Shown: piece by piece, positions 44,904-59,100 of the stretch
How positions within the stretch are numbered: the first letter of the stretch is position 1
How the letters are laid out: each line of letters opens with the position of its first letter
Source: Nemertoderma westbladi
Lineage: Eukaryota; Xenacoelomorpha; Nemertodermatida; Nemertodermatidae
NCBI GenBank assembly: GCA_032718475.1
Contig: JAUCBJ010001489.1
Location: forward strand, 47,370-111,369
Reading direction: 5' to 3'
DNA: 64,000 bases
Notes under the pieces: model-generated
What the model was told of the DNA's origin: nothing
What the model saw: only the letters and a program-made list of their open reading frames with translations
Database searches by the model: none
Translations under genes and position numbers: made by a program

Positions 44904-47820
44904 TCAGTTTGATTGAAATATAAAAAATAATTACAAGTAAACCATCCTGTCCGAGTTCAAACAGTTTGATTGAAATATAAAACTAATTACAAGTAAACCA
45001 TCCGTTCCGAGTTCAAACAGTTTGATTGAAATATAAAAAATAATTACAAGTAAACCATCCGTTCCGAGTTCAAACAGTTTGATTGAAATATAAAAAATAA
45101 TTACAAGTAAACCATCCTGTCCGAGTTCAAACAGTTTGATTGAAATATAAAACTAATTACAAGTAAACCATCCGTTCCGAGTTCAAACAGTTTGATTGAA
45201 ATATAAAAAATAATTACAAGTAAACCATCCGTTCCGAGTTCAAACAGTTTGATTGAAATATAAAAAATAATTACAAGTAAACCATCCGTTCCGAGTTCAA
45301 ACAGTTTGATTGAAATATAAAAAATAATTACAAGTAAACCATCCGTTCCGAGTTCAAACAGTTTGATTGAAATATAAAAAATAATTACAAGTAAACCATC
45401 CGTTCCGAGTTCAATCAGTTTGATTGAAATATAAAAAATAATTACAAGTAAACCATCCTGTCCGAGGTCAAACAGTTTGATTGAAATATAAAACTAATTA
45501 CAAGTAAACCATCCGTTCCGAGTTCAAACAGTTTGATTGAAATATAAAAAATAATTACAAGTAAACCATCCGTTCCGAGTTCAATCAGTTTGATTGAAAT
45601 AAAAAAAATAATTACAAGTAAACCATCCTGTCCGAGTTCAAACAGTTTGATTGAAATATAAAACTAATTACAAGTAAACCATCCGTTCCGAGTTCAAACA
45701 GTTTGATTGAAATATAAAAAATAATTACAAGTAAACCATCCGTTCCGAGTTCAAACAGTTTGATTGAAATATAAAAAATAATTACAAGTAAACCATCCTG
45801 TCCGAGTTCAAACAGTTTGATTGAAATATAAAACTAATTACAAGTAAACCATCCGTTCCGAGTTCAAACAGTTTGATTGAAATATAAAAAATAATTACAA
45901 GTAAACCATCCGTTCCGAGTTCAAACAGTTTGATTGAAATATAAAAAATAATTACAAGTAAACCATCCGTTCCGAGTTCAAACAGTTTGATTGAAATATA
46001 AAAAATAATTACAAGTAAACCATCCGTTCCGAGTTCAAACAGTTTGATTGAAATATAAAAAATAATTACAAGTAAACCATCCGTTCCGAGTTCAAACAGT
46101 TTGATTGAAATATAAAAAATAATTACAAGTAAACCATCCTGTCCGAGTTCAAACAGTTTGATTGAAATATAAAACTAATTACAAGTAAACCATCCGTTCC
46201 GAGTTCAAACAGTTTGATTGAAATATAAAAAATAATTACAAGTAAACCATCCGTTCCGAGTTCAAACAGTTTGATTGAAATATAAAAAATAATTACAAGT
46301 AAACCATCCGTTCCGAGTTCAAACAGTTTGATTGAAATATAAAAAATAATTACAAGTAAACCATCCGTTCCGAGTTCAAACTGTTTGATTGAAATATAAA
46401 AACTAATTACAAGTAAACCATCCGTTCCGAGTTCAAACAGTTTGATTGAAATATAAAAAATAAGTACAAGTAAACCATCCTGTCCGAGTTCAAACAGTTT
46501 GATTGAAATATAAAAACTAATTACAAGTAAACCATCCGTTCCGAGTTCAAACAGTTTGATTGAAATATAAAACTAATTACAAGTAAACCATCCGTTCCGA
46601 GTTCAAACAGTTTGATTGAAATATAAAAAATAATTACAAGTAAACCATCCGTTCCGAGTTCAATCAGTTTGATTGAAATATAAAAAATAATTACAAGTAA
46701 ACCATCCTGTCCGAGTTCAAACAGTTTGATTGAAATATAAAACTAATTACAAGTAAACCATCCGTTCCGAGTTCAAACAGTTTGATTGAAATATAAAAAA
46801 TAATTACAAGTAAACCATCCGTTCCGAGTTCAAACAGTTTGATTGAAATATAAAAAATAATTACAAGTAAACCATCCTGTCCGAGTTCAAACAGTTTGAT
46901 TGAAATATAAAACTAATTACAAGTAAACCATCCGTTCCGAGTTCAAACAGTTTGATTGAAATATAAAAAATAATTACAAGTAAACCATCCGTTCCGAGTT
47001 CAAACAGTTTGATTGAAATATAAAAAATAATTACAAGTAAACCATCCGTTCCGAGTTCAAACAGTTTGATTGAAATATAAAAAATAATTACAAGTAAACC
47101 ATCCGTTCCGAGTTCAAACAGTTTGATTGAAATATAAAAAATAATTACAAGTAAACCATCCGTTCCGAGTTCAATCAGTTTGATTGAAATATAAAAAATA
47201 ATTACAAGTAAACCATCCTGTCCGAGGTCAAACAGTTTGATTGAAATATAAAACTAATTACAAGTAAACCATCCGTTCCGAGTTCAAACAGTTTGATTGA
47301 AATATAAAAAATAATTACAAGTAAACCATCCGTTCCGAGTTCAATCAGTTTGATTGAAATAAAAAAAATAATTACAAGTAAACCATCCTGTCCGAGTTCA
47401 AACAGTTTGATTGAAATATAAAACTAATTACAAGTAAACCATCCGTTCCGAGTTCAAACAGTTTGATTGAAATATAAAAAATAATTACAAGTAAACCATC
47501 CGTTCCGAGTTCAAACAGTTTGATTGAAATATAAAAAATAATTACAAGTAAACCATCCTGTCCGAGTTCAAACAGTTTGATTGAAATATAAAACTAATTA
47601 CAAGTAAACCATCCGTTCCGAGTTCAAACAGTTTGATTGAAATATAAAAAATAATTACAAGTAAACCATCCGTTCCGAGTTCAAACAGTTTGATTGAAAT
47701 ATAAAAAATAATTACAAGTAAACCATCCGTTCCGAGTTCAAACAGTTTGATTGAAATATAAAAAATAATTACAAGTAAACCATCCGTTCCGAGTTCAAAC
47801 AGTTTGATTGAAATATAAAA
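44200..47820. repeat. Satellite subdomain with 1760-bp tandem duplication
   Basis: Two adjacent blocks of 1760 bp. The marks TAAGTACAAG (44701/46461) and the unusual GAAATAAAAAAAATA monomer (45596/47356) are each exactly 1760 bp apart. Confidence 0.7.
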
Positions 47821-50800
47821 ACTAATTACAAGTAAACCATCCGTTCCGAGTTCAAACAGTTTGATTGAAATATAAAAAATAATTACAAGTAAACCATCCG
47901 TTCCGAGTTCAAACAGTTTGATTGAAATATAAAACTAATTACAAGTAAACCATCCGTTCCGAGTTCAAACAGTTTGATTGAAATATAAAAAATAATTACA
48001 AGTAAACCATCCGTTCCGAGTTCAAACAGTTTGATTGAAATATAAAAACTAATTACAAGTAAACCATCCGTTCCGAGTTCAAACAGTTTGATTGAAATAT
48101 AAAAAATAATTACAAGTAAACCATCCGTTCCGAGTTCAAACAGTTTGATTGAAATATAAAAACTAATTACAAGTAAACCATCCGTTCCGAGTTCAAACAG
48201 TTTGATTGAAATATAAAAAATAATTACAAGTAAACCATCCGTTCCGAGTTCAAACAGTTTGATTGAAATATAAAAAATAATTACAAGTAAACCATCCGTT
48301 CCGAGTTCAAACAGTTTGATTGAAATATAAAACTAATTACAAGTAAACCATCCGTTCCGAGTTCAAACAGTTTGATTGAAATATAAAACTAATTACAAGT
48401 AAACCATCCGTTCCGAGTTCAAACAGTTTGATTGAAATATAAAAACTAATTACAAGTAAACCATCCGTTCCGAGTTCAAACAGTTTGATTGAAATATAAA
48501 ACTAATTACAAGTAAACCATCCGTTCCGAGTTCAAACAGTTTGATTGAAATATAAAAAATAATTACAAGTAAACCATCCGTTCCGAGTTCAAACAGTTTG
48601 ATTGAAATATAAAAAATAATTACAAGTAAACCATCCGTTCCGAGTTCAAACAGTTTGATTGAAATATAAAACTAATTACAAGTAAACCATCCGTTCCGAG
48701 TTCAAACAGTTTGATTGAAATATAAAACTAATTACAAGTAAACCATCCGTTCCGAGTTCAAACAGTTTGATTGAAATATAAAACTAATTACAAGTAAACC
48801 ATCCGTTCCGAGTTCAAACAGTTTGATTGAAATATAAAAACTAATTACAAGTAAACCATCCGTTCCGAGTTCAAACAGTTTGATTGAAATATAAAACTAA
48901 TTACAAGTAAACCATCCGTTCCGAGTTCAAACAGTTTGATTGAAATATAAAAAATAATTACAAGTAAACCATCCGTTCCGAGTTCAAACAGTTTGATTGA
49001 AATATAAAAAATAATTACAAGTAAACCATCCGTTCCGAGTTCAAACAGTTTGATTGAAATATAAAAAATAATTACAAGTAAACCATCCGTTCCGAGTTCA
49101 AACAGTTTGATTGAAATATAAAAAATAATTACAAGTAAACCATCCGTTCCGAGTTCAAACAGTTTGATTGAAATATAAAAAATAATTACAAGTAAACCAT
49201 CCGTTCCGAGTTCAAACAGTTTGATTGAAATATAAAACTAATTACAAGTAAACCATCCGTTCCGAGTTCAAACAGTTTGATTGAAATATAAAACTAATTA
49301 CAAGTAAACCATCCGTTCCGAGTTCAAACAGTTTGATTGAAATATAAAAAATAATTACAAGTAAACCATCCGTTCCGAGTTCAAACAGTTTGATTGAAAT
49401 ATAAAAAATAATTACAAGTAAACCATCCGTTCCGAGTTCAAACAGTTTGATTGAAATATAAAAAATAATTACAAGTAAACCATCCGTTCCGAGTTCAAAC
49501 AGTTTGATTGAAATATAAAAAATAATTACAAGTAAACCATCCGTTCCGAGTTCAAACAGTTTGATTGAAATATAAAAAATAATTACAAGTAAACCATCCG
49601 TTCCGAGTTCAAACAGTTTGATTGAAATATAAAACTAATTACAAGTAAACCATCCGTTCCGAGTTCAAACAGTTTGATTGAAATATAAAACTAATTACAA
49701 GTAAACCATCCGTTCCGAGTTCAAACAGTTTGATTGAAATATAAAAAATAATTACAAGTAAACCATCCGTTCCGAGTTCAAACAGTTTGATTGAAATATA
49801 AAAAATAATTACAAGTAAACCATCCGTTCCGAGTTCAAACAGTTTGATTGAAATATAAAAAATAATTACAAGTAAACCATCCGTTCCGAGTTCAAACAGT
49901 TTGATTGAAATATAAAAACTAATTACAAGTAAACCATCCGTTCCGAGTTCAAACAGTTTGATTGAAATATAAAACTAATTACAAGTAAACCATCCGTTCC
50001 GAGTTCAAACAGTTTGATTGAAATATAAAAAATAATTACAAGTAAACCATCCGTTCCGAGTTCAAACAGTTTGATTGAAATATAAAAAATAATTACAAGT
50101 AAACCATCCTGTCCGAGTTCAAACAGTTTGATTGAAATATAAAAAATAATTACAAGTAAACCATCCGTTCCGAGTTCAAACAGTTTGATTGAAATATAAA
50201 AAATAATTACAAGTAAACCATCCGTTCCGAGTTCAAACAGTTTGATTGAAATATAAAAAATAATTACAAGTAAACCATCCGTTCCGAGTTCAAACAGTTT
50301 GATTGAAATATAAAAACTAATTACAAGTAAACCATCCGTTCCGAGTTCAAACAGTTTGATTGAAATATAAAAACTAATTACAAGTAAACCATCCGTTCCG
50401 AGTTCAAACAGTTTGATTGAAATATAAAAAATAATTACAAGTAAACCATCCGTTCCGAGTTCAAACAGTTTGATTGAAATATAAAAAATAATTACAAGTA
50501 AACCATCCGTTCCGAGTTCAAACAGTTTGATTGAAATATAAAAAATAATTACAAGTAAACCATCCGTTCCGAGTTCAAACAGTTTGATTGAAATATAAAA
50601 AATAATTACAAGTAAACCATCCGTTCCGAGTTCAAACAGTTTGATTGAAATATAAAAAATAATTACAAGTAAACCATCCGTTCCGAGTTCAAACAGTTTG
50701 ATTGAAATATAAAAAATAATTACAAGTAAACCATCCGTTCCGAGTTCAAACAGTTTGATTGAAATATAAAAACTAATTACAAGTAAACCATCCGTTCCGA

Positions 50801-53160
50801 GTTCAAACAGTTTGATTGAAATATAAAACTAATTACAAGTAAACCATCCGTTCCGAGTTCAAACAGTTTGATTGAAATATAAAAACTAATTACAAGTAAA
50901 CCATCCGTTCCGAGTTCAAACAGTTTGATTGAAATATAAAACTAATTACAAGTAAACCATCCGTTCCGAGTTCAAACAGTTTGATTGAAATATAAAAACT
51001 AATTACAAGTAAACCATCCGTTCCGAGTTCAAACAGTTTGATTGAAATATAAAAACTAATTACAAGTAAACCATCCGTTCCGAGTTCAAACAGTTTGATT
51101 GAAATATAAAAAATAATTACAAGTAAACCATCCGTTCCGAGTTCAAACAGTTTGATTGAAATATAAAAACTAATTACAAGTAAACCATCCGTTCCGAGTT
51201 CAAACAGTTTGATTGAAATATAAAAAATAATTACAAGTAAACCATCCGTTCCGAGTTCAAACAGTTTGATTGAAATATAAAAACTAATTACAAGTAAACC
51301 ATCCGTTCCGAGTTCAAACAGTTTGATTGAAATATAAAAACTAATTACAAGTAAACCATCCGTTCCGAGTTCAAACAGTTTGATTGAAATATAAAAACTA
51401 ATTACAAGTAAACCATCCGTTCCGAGTTCAAACAGTTTGATTGAAATATAAAAACTAATTACAAGTAAACCATCCGTTCCGAGTTCAAACAGTTTGATTG
51501 AAATATAAAAAATAATTACAAGTAAACCATCCGTTCCGAGTTCAAACAGTTTGATTGAAATATAAAAAATAATTACAAGTAAACCATCCGTTCCGAGTTC
51601 AAACAGTTTGATTGAAATATAAAAACTAATTACAAGTAAACCATCCGTTCCGAGTTCAAACAGTTTGATTGAAATATAAAAAATAATTACAAGTAAACCA
51701 TCCGTTCCGAGTTCAAACAGTTTGATTGAAATATAAAAACTAATTACAAGTAAACCATCCGTTCCGAGTTCAAACAGTTTGATTGAAATATAAAAACTAA
51801 TTACAAGTAAACCATCCGTTCCGAGTTCAAACAGTTTGATTGAAATATAAAAACTAATTACAAGTAAACCATCCGTTCCGAGTTCAAACAGTTTGATTGA
51901 AATATAAAAAATAATTACAAGTAAACCATCCGTTCCGAGTTCAAACAGTTTGATTGAAATATAAAAACTAATTACAAGTAAACCATCCGTTCCGAGTTCA
52001 AACAGTTTGATTGAAATATAAAACTAATTACAAGTAAACCATCCGTTCCGAGTTCAAACAGTTTGATTGAAATATAAAAACTAATTACAAGTAAACCATC
52101 CGTTCCGAGTTCAAACAGTTTGATTGAAATATAAAAAATAATTACAAGTAAACCATCCGTTCCGAGTTCAAACAGTTTGATTGAAATATAAAAAATAATT
52201 ACAAGTAAACCATCCGTTCCGAGTTCAAACAGTTTGATTGAAATATAAAAACTAATTACAAGTAAACCATCCGTTCCGAGTTCAAACAGTTTGATTGAAA
52301 TATAAAAAATAATTACAAGTAAACCATCCGTTCCGAGTTCAAACAGTTTGATTGAAATATAAAAACTAATTACAAGTAAACCATCCGTTCCGAGTTCAAA
52401 CAGTTTGATTGAAATATAAAAACTAATTACAAGTAAACCATCCGTTCCGAGTTCAAACAGTTTGATTGAAATATAAAACTAATTACAAGTAAACCATCCG
52501 TTCCGAGTTCAAACAGTTTGATTGAAATATAAAAAATAATTACAAGTAAACCATCCGTTCCGAGTTCAAACAGTTTGATTGAAATATAAAAACTAATTAC
52601 AAGTAAACCATCCGTTCCGAGTTCAAACAGTTTGATTGAAATATAAAACTAATTACAAGTAAACCATCCGTTCCGAGTTCAAACAGTTTGATTGAAATAT
52701 AAAAACTAATTACAAGTAAACCATCCGTTCCGAGTTCAAACAGTTTGATTGAAATATAAAAAATAATTACAAGTAAACCATCCGTTCCGAGTTCAAACAG
52801 TTTGATTGAAATATAAAAACTAATTACAAGTAAACCATCCGTTCCGAGTTCAAACAGTTTGATTGAAATATAAAACTAATTACAAGTAAACCATCCGTTC
52901 CGAGTTCAAACAGTTTGATTGAAATATAAAACTAATTACAAGTAAACCATCCGTTCCGAGTTCAAACAGTTTGATTGAAATATAAAAAATAATTACAAGT
53001 AAACCATCCGTTCCGAGTTCAAACAGTTTGATTGAAATATAAAAACTAATTACAAGTAAACCATCCGTTCCGAGTTCAAACAGTTTGATTGAAATATAAA
53101 ACTAATTACAAGTAAACCATCCGTTCCGAGTTCAAACAGTTTGATTGAAATATAAAAACT
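47820..53160. repeat. Most homogeneous satellite subdomain
   Basis: Almost every monomer here is consensus in the CCGTTCCGAG segment. Variation is nearly limited to AAAAATAATT, AAAACTAATT and AAACTAATT. The 8-bp duplication found to the left is absent. Confidence 0.65.
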
Positions 53161-56100
53161 AATTACAAGTAAACCATCCTGTCCGAGTTCAAACAGTTTG
53201 ATTGAAATATAAAAACTAATTACAAGTAAACCATCCGTTCCGAGTTCAAACAGTTTGATTGAAATATAAAAACTAATTACAAGTAAACCATCCTGTCCGA
53301 GTTCAAACAGTTTGATTGAAATATAAAAACTAATTACAAGTAAACCATCCGTTCCGAGTTCAAACAGTTTGATTGAAATATAAAAAATAATTACAAGTAA
53401 ACCATCCGTTCCGAGTTCAAACAGTTTGATTGAAATATAAAAACTAATTACAAGTAAACCATCCTGTCCGAGTTCAAACAGTTTGATTGAAATATAAAAC
53501 TAATTACAAGTAAACCATCCGTTCCGAGTTCAAACAGTTTGATTGAAATATAAAAAATAATTACAAGTAAACCATCCGTTCAGAGTTCAAACAGTTTGAT
53601 TGAAATATAAAAAATAATTACAAGTAAACCATCCGTTCCGAGTTCAAACAGTTTGATTGAAATATAAAAACTAATTACAAGTAAACCATCCGTTCCGAGT
53701 TCAAACAGTTTGATTGAAATATAAAAAATAATTACAAGTAAACCATCCGTTCAGAGTTCAAACAGTTTGATTGAAATATAAAAACTAATTACAAGTAAAC
53801 CATCCTGTCCGAGTTCAAACAGTTTGATTGAAATATAAAAACTAATTACAAGTAAACCATCCTGTCCGAGTTCAAACAGTTTGATTGAAATATAAAAACT
53901 AATTACAAGTAAACCATCCTGTCCGAGTTCAAACAGTTTGATTGAAATATAAAAACTAATTACAAGTAAACCATCCGTTCCGAGTTCAAACAGTTTGATT
54001 GAAATATAAAAACTAATTACAAGTAAACCATCCTGTCCGAGTTCAAACAGTTTGATTGAAATATAAAAAATAATTACAAGTAAACCATCCGTTCCGAGTT
54101 CAAACAGTTTGATTGAAATATAAAAACTAATTACAAGTAAACCATCCTGTCCGAGTTCAAACAGTTTGATTGAAATATAAAAACTAATTACAAGTAAACC
54201 ATCCTGTCCGAGTTCAAACAGTTTGATTGAAATATAAAAAATAATTACAAGTAAACCATCCGTTACGAGTTCAAACAGTTTGATTGAAATATAAAAACTA
54301 ATTACAAGTAAACCATCCTGTCCGAGTTCAAACAGTTTGATTGAAATATAAAAAATAATTACAAGTAAACCATCCGTTACGAGTTCAAACAGTTTGATTG
54401 AAATATAAAAAATAATTACAAGTAAACCATCCGTTCCGAGTTCAAACAGTTTGATTGAAATATAAAAAATAATTACAAGTAAACCATCCGTTCCGAGTTC
54501 AAACAGTTTGATTGAAATATAAAAAATAATTACAAGTAAACCATCCGTTCCGAGTTCAAACAGTTTGATTGAAATATAAAAAATAATTACAAGTAAACCA
54601 TCCGTTCCGAGTTCAAACAGTTTGATTGAAATATAAAAAATAATTACAAGTAAACCATCCGTTCCGAGTTCAAACAGTTTGATTGAAATATAAAAACTAA
54701 TTACAAGTAAACCATCCGTTCCGAGTTCAAACAGTTTGATTGAAATATAAAACTAATTACAAGTAAACCATCCGTTCCAAGTTCAAACAGTTTGATTGAA
54801 ATATAAAACTAATTACAAGTAAACCATCCTGTCCGAGTTCAAACAGTTTGATTGAAATATAAAAACTAATTACAAGTAAACCATCCGTTCCGAGTTCAAA
54901 CAGTTTGATTGAAATATAAAACTAATTACAAGTAAACCATCCTGTCCGAGTTCAAACAGTTTGATTGAAATATAAAAACTAATTACAAGTAAACCATCCG
55001 TTCCGAGTTCAAACAGTTTGATTGAAATATAAAAACTAATTACAAGTAAACCATCCGTTCCGAGTTCAAACAGTTTGATTGAAATATAAAACTAATTACA
55101 AGTAAACCATCCTGTCCGAGTTCAAACAGTTTGATTGAAATATAAAAACTAATTACAAGTAAACCATCCGTTCCAAGTTCAAACAGTTTGATTGAAATAT
55201 AAAACTAATTACAAGTAAACCATCCTGTCCGAGTTCAAACAGTTTGATTGAAATATAAAAACTAATTACAAGTAAACCATCCGTTCCGAGTTCAAACAGT
55301 TTGATTGAAATATAAAACTAATTACAAGTAAACCATCCGTTCCAAGTTCAAACAGTTTGATTGAAATATAAAACTAATTACAAGTAAACCATCCTGTCCG
55401 AGTTCAAACAGTTTGATTGAAATATAAAAAATAATTACAAGTAAACCATCCGTTCCGAGTTCAAACAGTTTGATTGAAATATAAAAAATAATTACAAGTA
55501 AACCATCCGTTCCGAGTTCAAACAGTTTGATTGAAATATAAAACTAATTACAAGTAAACCATCCTGTCCGAGTTCAAACAGTTTGATTGAAATATAAAAA
55601 CTAATTACAAGTAAACCATCCGTTCCAAGTTCAAACAGTTTGATTGAAATATAAAACTAATTACAAGTAAACCATCCTGTCCGAGTTCAAACAGTTTGAT
55701 TGAAATATAAAAACTAATTACAAGTAAACCATCCGTTCCGAGTTCAAACAGTTTGATTGAAATATAAAACTAATTACAAGTAAACCATCCGTTCCAAGTT
55801 CAAACAGTTTGATTGAAATATAAAACTAATTACAAGTAAACCATCCTGTCCGAGTTCAAACAGTTTGATTGAAATATAAAAAATAATTACAAGTAAACCA
55901 TCCGTTCCGAGTTCAAACAGTTTGATTGAAATATAAAAAATAATTACAAGTAAACCATCCGTTCCGAGTTCAAACAGTTTGATTGAAATATAAAAACTAA
56001 TTACAAGTAAACCATCCTGTCCGAGTTCAAACAGTTTGATTGAAATATAAAAACTAATTACAAGTAAACCATCCGTTCCGAGTTCAAACAGTTTGATTGA

Positions 56101-59100
56101 AATATAAAAACTAATTACAAGTAAACCATCCTGTCCGAGTTCAAACAGTTTGATTGAAATATAAAAACTAATTACAAGTAAACCATCCGTTCCGAGTTCA
56201 AACAGTTTGATTGAAATATAAAAAATAATTACAAGTAAACCATCCGTTCCGAGTTCAAACAGTTTGATTGAAATATAAAAACTAATTACAAGTAAACCAT
56301 CCTGTCCGAGTTCAAACAGTTTGATTAAAATATAAAACTAATTACAAGTAAACCATCCGTTCCGAGTTCAAACAGTTTGATTGAAATATAAAAACTAATT
56401 ACAAGTAAACCATCCTGTCCGAGTTCAAACAGTTTGATTGAAATTTAAAAAATAATTACAAGTAAACCATCCGTTCAGAGTTCAAACAGTTTGATTGAAA
56501 TATAAAAAATAATTACAAGTAAACCATCCGTTCCGAGTTCAAACAGTTTGATTGAAATATAAAAACTAATTACAAGTAAACCATCCGTTCCGAGTTCAAA
56601 CAGTTTGATTGAAATATAAAAAATAATTACAAGTAAACCATCCGTTCAGAGTTCAAACAGTTTGATTGAAATATAAAAACTAATTACAAGTAAACCATCC
56701 TGTCCGAGTTCAAACAGTTTGATTGAAATATAAAAACTAATTACAAGTAAACCATCCTGTCCGAGTTCAAACAGTTTGATTGAAATATAAAAACTAATTA
56801 CAAGTAAACCATCCTGTCCGAGTTCAAACAGTTTGATTGAAATATAAAAACTAATTACAAGTAAACCATCCGTTCCGAGTTCAAACAGTTTGATTGAAAT
56901 ATAAAAACTAATTACAAGTAAACCATCCTGTCCGAGTTCAAACAGTTTGATTGAAATATAAAAAATTATTACAAGTAAACCATCCGTTCCGAGTTCAAAC
57001 AGTTTGATTGAAATATAAAAACTAATTACAAGTAAACCATCCGTTACGAGTTCAAACAGTTTGATTGAAATATAAAAAATAATTACAAGTAAACCATCCG
57101 TTCCGAGTTCAAACAGTTTGATTGAAATATAAAAACTAATTACAAGTAAACCATCCGTTCCGAGTTCAAACAGTTTGATTGAAATATAAAACTAATTACA
57201 AGTAAACCATCCGTTCCGAGTTCAAACAGTTTGATTGAAATATAAAACTAATTACAAGTAAACCATCCGTTCCGAGTTCAAACAGTTTGATTGAAATATA
57301 AAAAATAATTACAAGTAAACCATCCGTTCCGAGTTCAAACAGTTTGATTGAAATATAAAAACTAATTACAAGTAAACCATCCGTTCCGAGTTCAAACAGT
57401 TTGATTGAAATATAAAACTAATTACAAGTAAACCATCCGTTCCGAGTTCAAACAGTTTGATTGAAATATAAAACTAATTACAAGTAAACCATCCGTTCCG
57501 AGTTCAAACAGTTTGATTGAAATATAAAAAATAATTACAAGTAAACCATCCGTTCCGAGTTCAAACAGTTTGATTGAAATATAAAAACTAATTACAAGTA
57601 AACCATCCGTTCCGAGTTCAAACAGTTTGATTGAAATATAAAACTAATTACAAGTAAACCATCCGTTCCGAGTTCAAACAGTTTGATTGAAATATAAAAC
57701 TAATTACAAGTAAACCATCCGTTCCGAGTTCAAACAGTTTGATTGAAATATAAAAAATAATTACAAGTAAACCATCCGTTCCGAGTTCAAACAGTTTGAT
57801 TGAAATATAAAAACTAATTACAAGTAAACCATCCGTTCCGAGTTCAAACAGTTTGATTGAAATATAAAACTAATTACAAGTAAACCATCCGTTCCGAGTT
57901 CAAACAGTTTGATTGAAATATAAAAACTAATTACAAGTAAACCATCCTGTCCGAGTTCAAACAGTTTGATTGAAATATAAAAACTAATTACAAGTAAACC
58001 ATCCGTTCCGAGTTCAAACAGTTTGATTGAAATATAAAAACTAATTACAAGTAAACCATCCTGTCCGAGTTCAAACAGTTTGATTGAAATATAAAAACTA
58101 ATTACAAGTAAACCATCCGTTCCGAGTTCAAACAGTTTGATTGAAATATAAAAAATAATTACAAGTAAACCATCCGTTCCGAGTTCAAACAGTTTGATTG
58201 AAATATAAAAACTAATTACAAGTAAACCATCCTGTCCGAGTTCAAACAGTTTGATTAAAATATAAAACTAATTACAAGTAAACCATCCGTTCCGAGTTCA
58301 AACAGTTTGATTGAAATTTAAAAAATAATTACAAGTAAACCATCCGTTCAGAGTTCAAACAGTTTGATTGAAATATAAAAAATAATTACAAGTAAACCAT
58401 CCGTTCCGAGTTCAAACAGTTTGATTGAAATATAAAAACTAATTACAAGTAAACCATCCGTTCCGAGTTCAAACAGTTTGATTGAAATATAAAAAATAAT
58501 TACAAGTAAACCATCCGTTCAGAGTTCAAACAGTTTGATTGAAATATAAAAACTAATTACAAGTAAACCATCCGTTCCGAGTTCAAACAGTTTGATTGAA
58601 ATATAAAAAATAATTACAAGTAAACCATCCGTTCCGAGTTCAAACAGTTTGATTGAAATATAAAAAATAATTACAAGTAAACCATCCTGTCCGAGTTCAA
58701 ACAGTTTGATTGAAATATAAAAACTAATTACAAGTAAACCATCCTGTCCGAGTTCAAACAGTTTGATTAAAATATAAAACTAATTACAAGTAAACCATCC
58801 GTTCCGAGTTCAAACAGTTTGATTGAAATTTAAAAAATAATTACAAGTAAACCATCCGTTCAGAGTTCAAACAGTTTGATTGAAATATAAAAAATAATTA
58901 CAAGTAAACCATCCGTTCCGAGTTCAAACAGTTTGATTGAAATATAAAAACTAATTACAAGTAAACCATCCGTTCCGAGTGCAAACAGTTTGATTGAAAT
59001 ATAAAAAATAATTACAAGTAAACCATCCGTTCAGAGTTCAAACAGTTTGATTGAAATATAAAAACTAATTACAAGTAAACCATCCGTTCCGAGTTCAAAC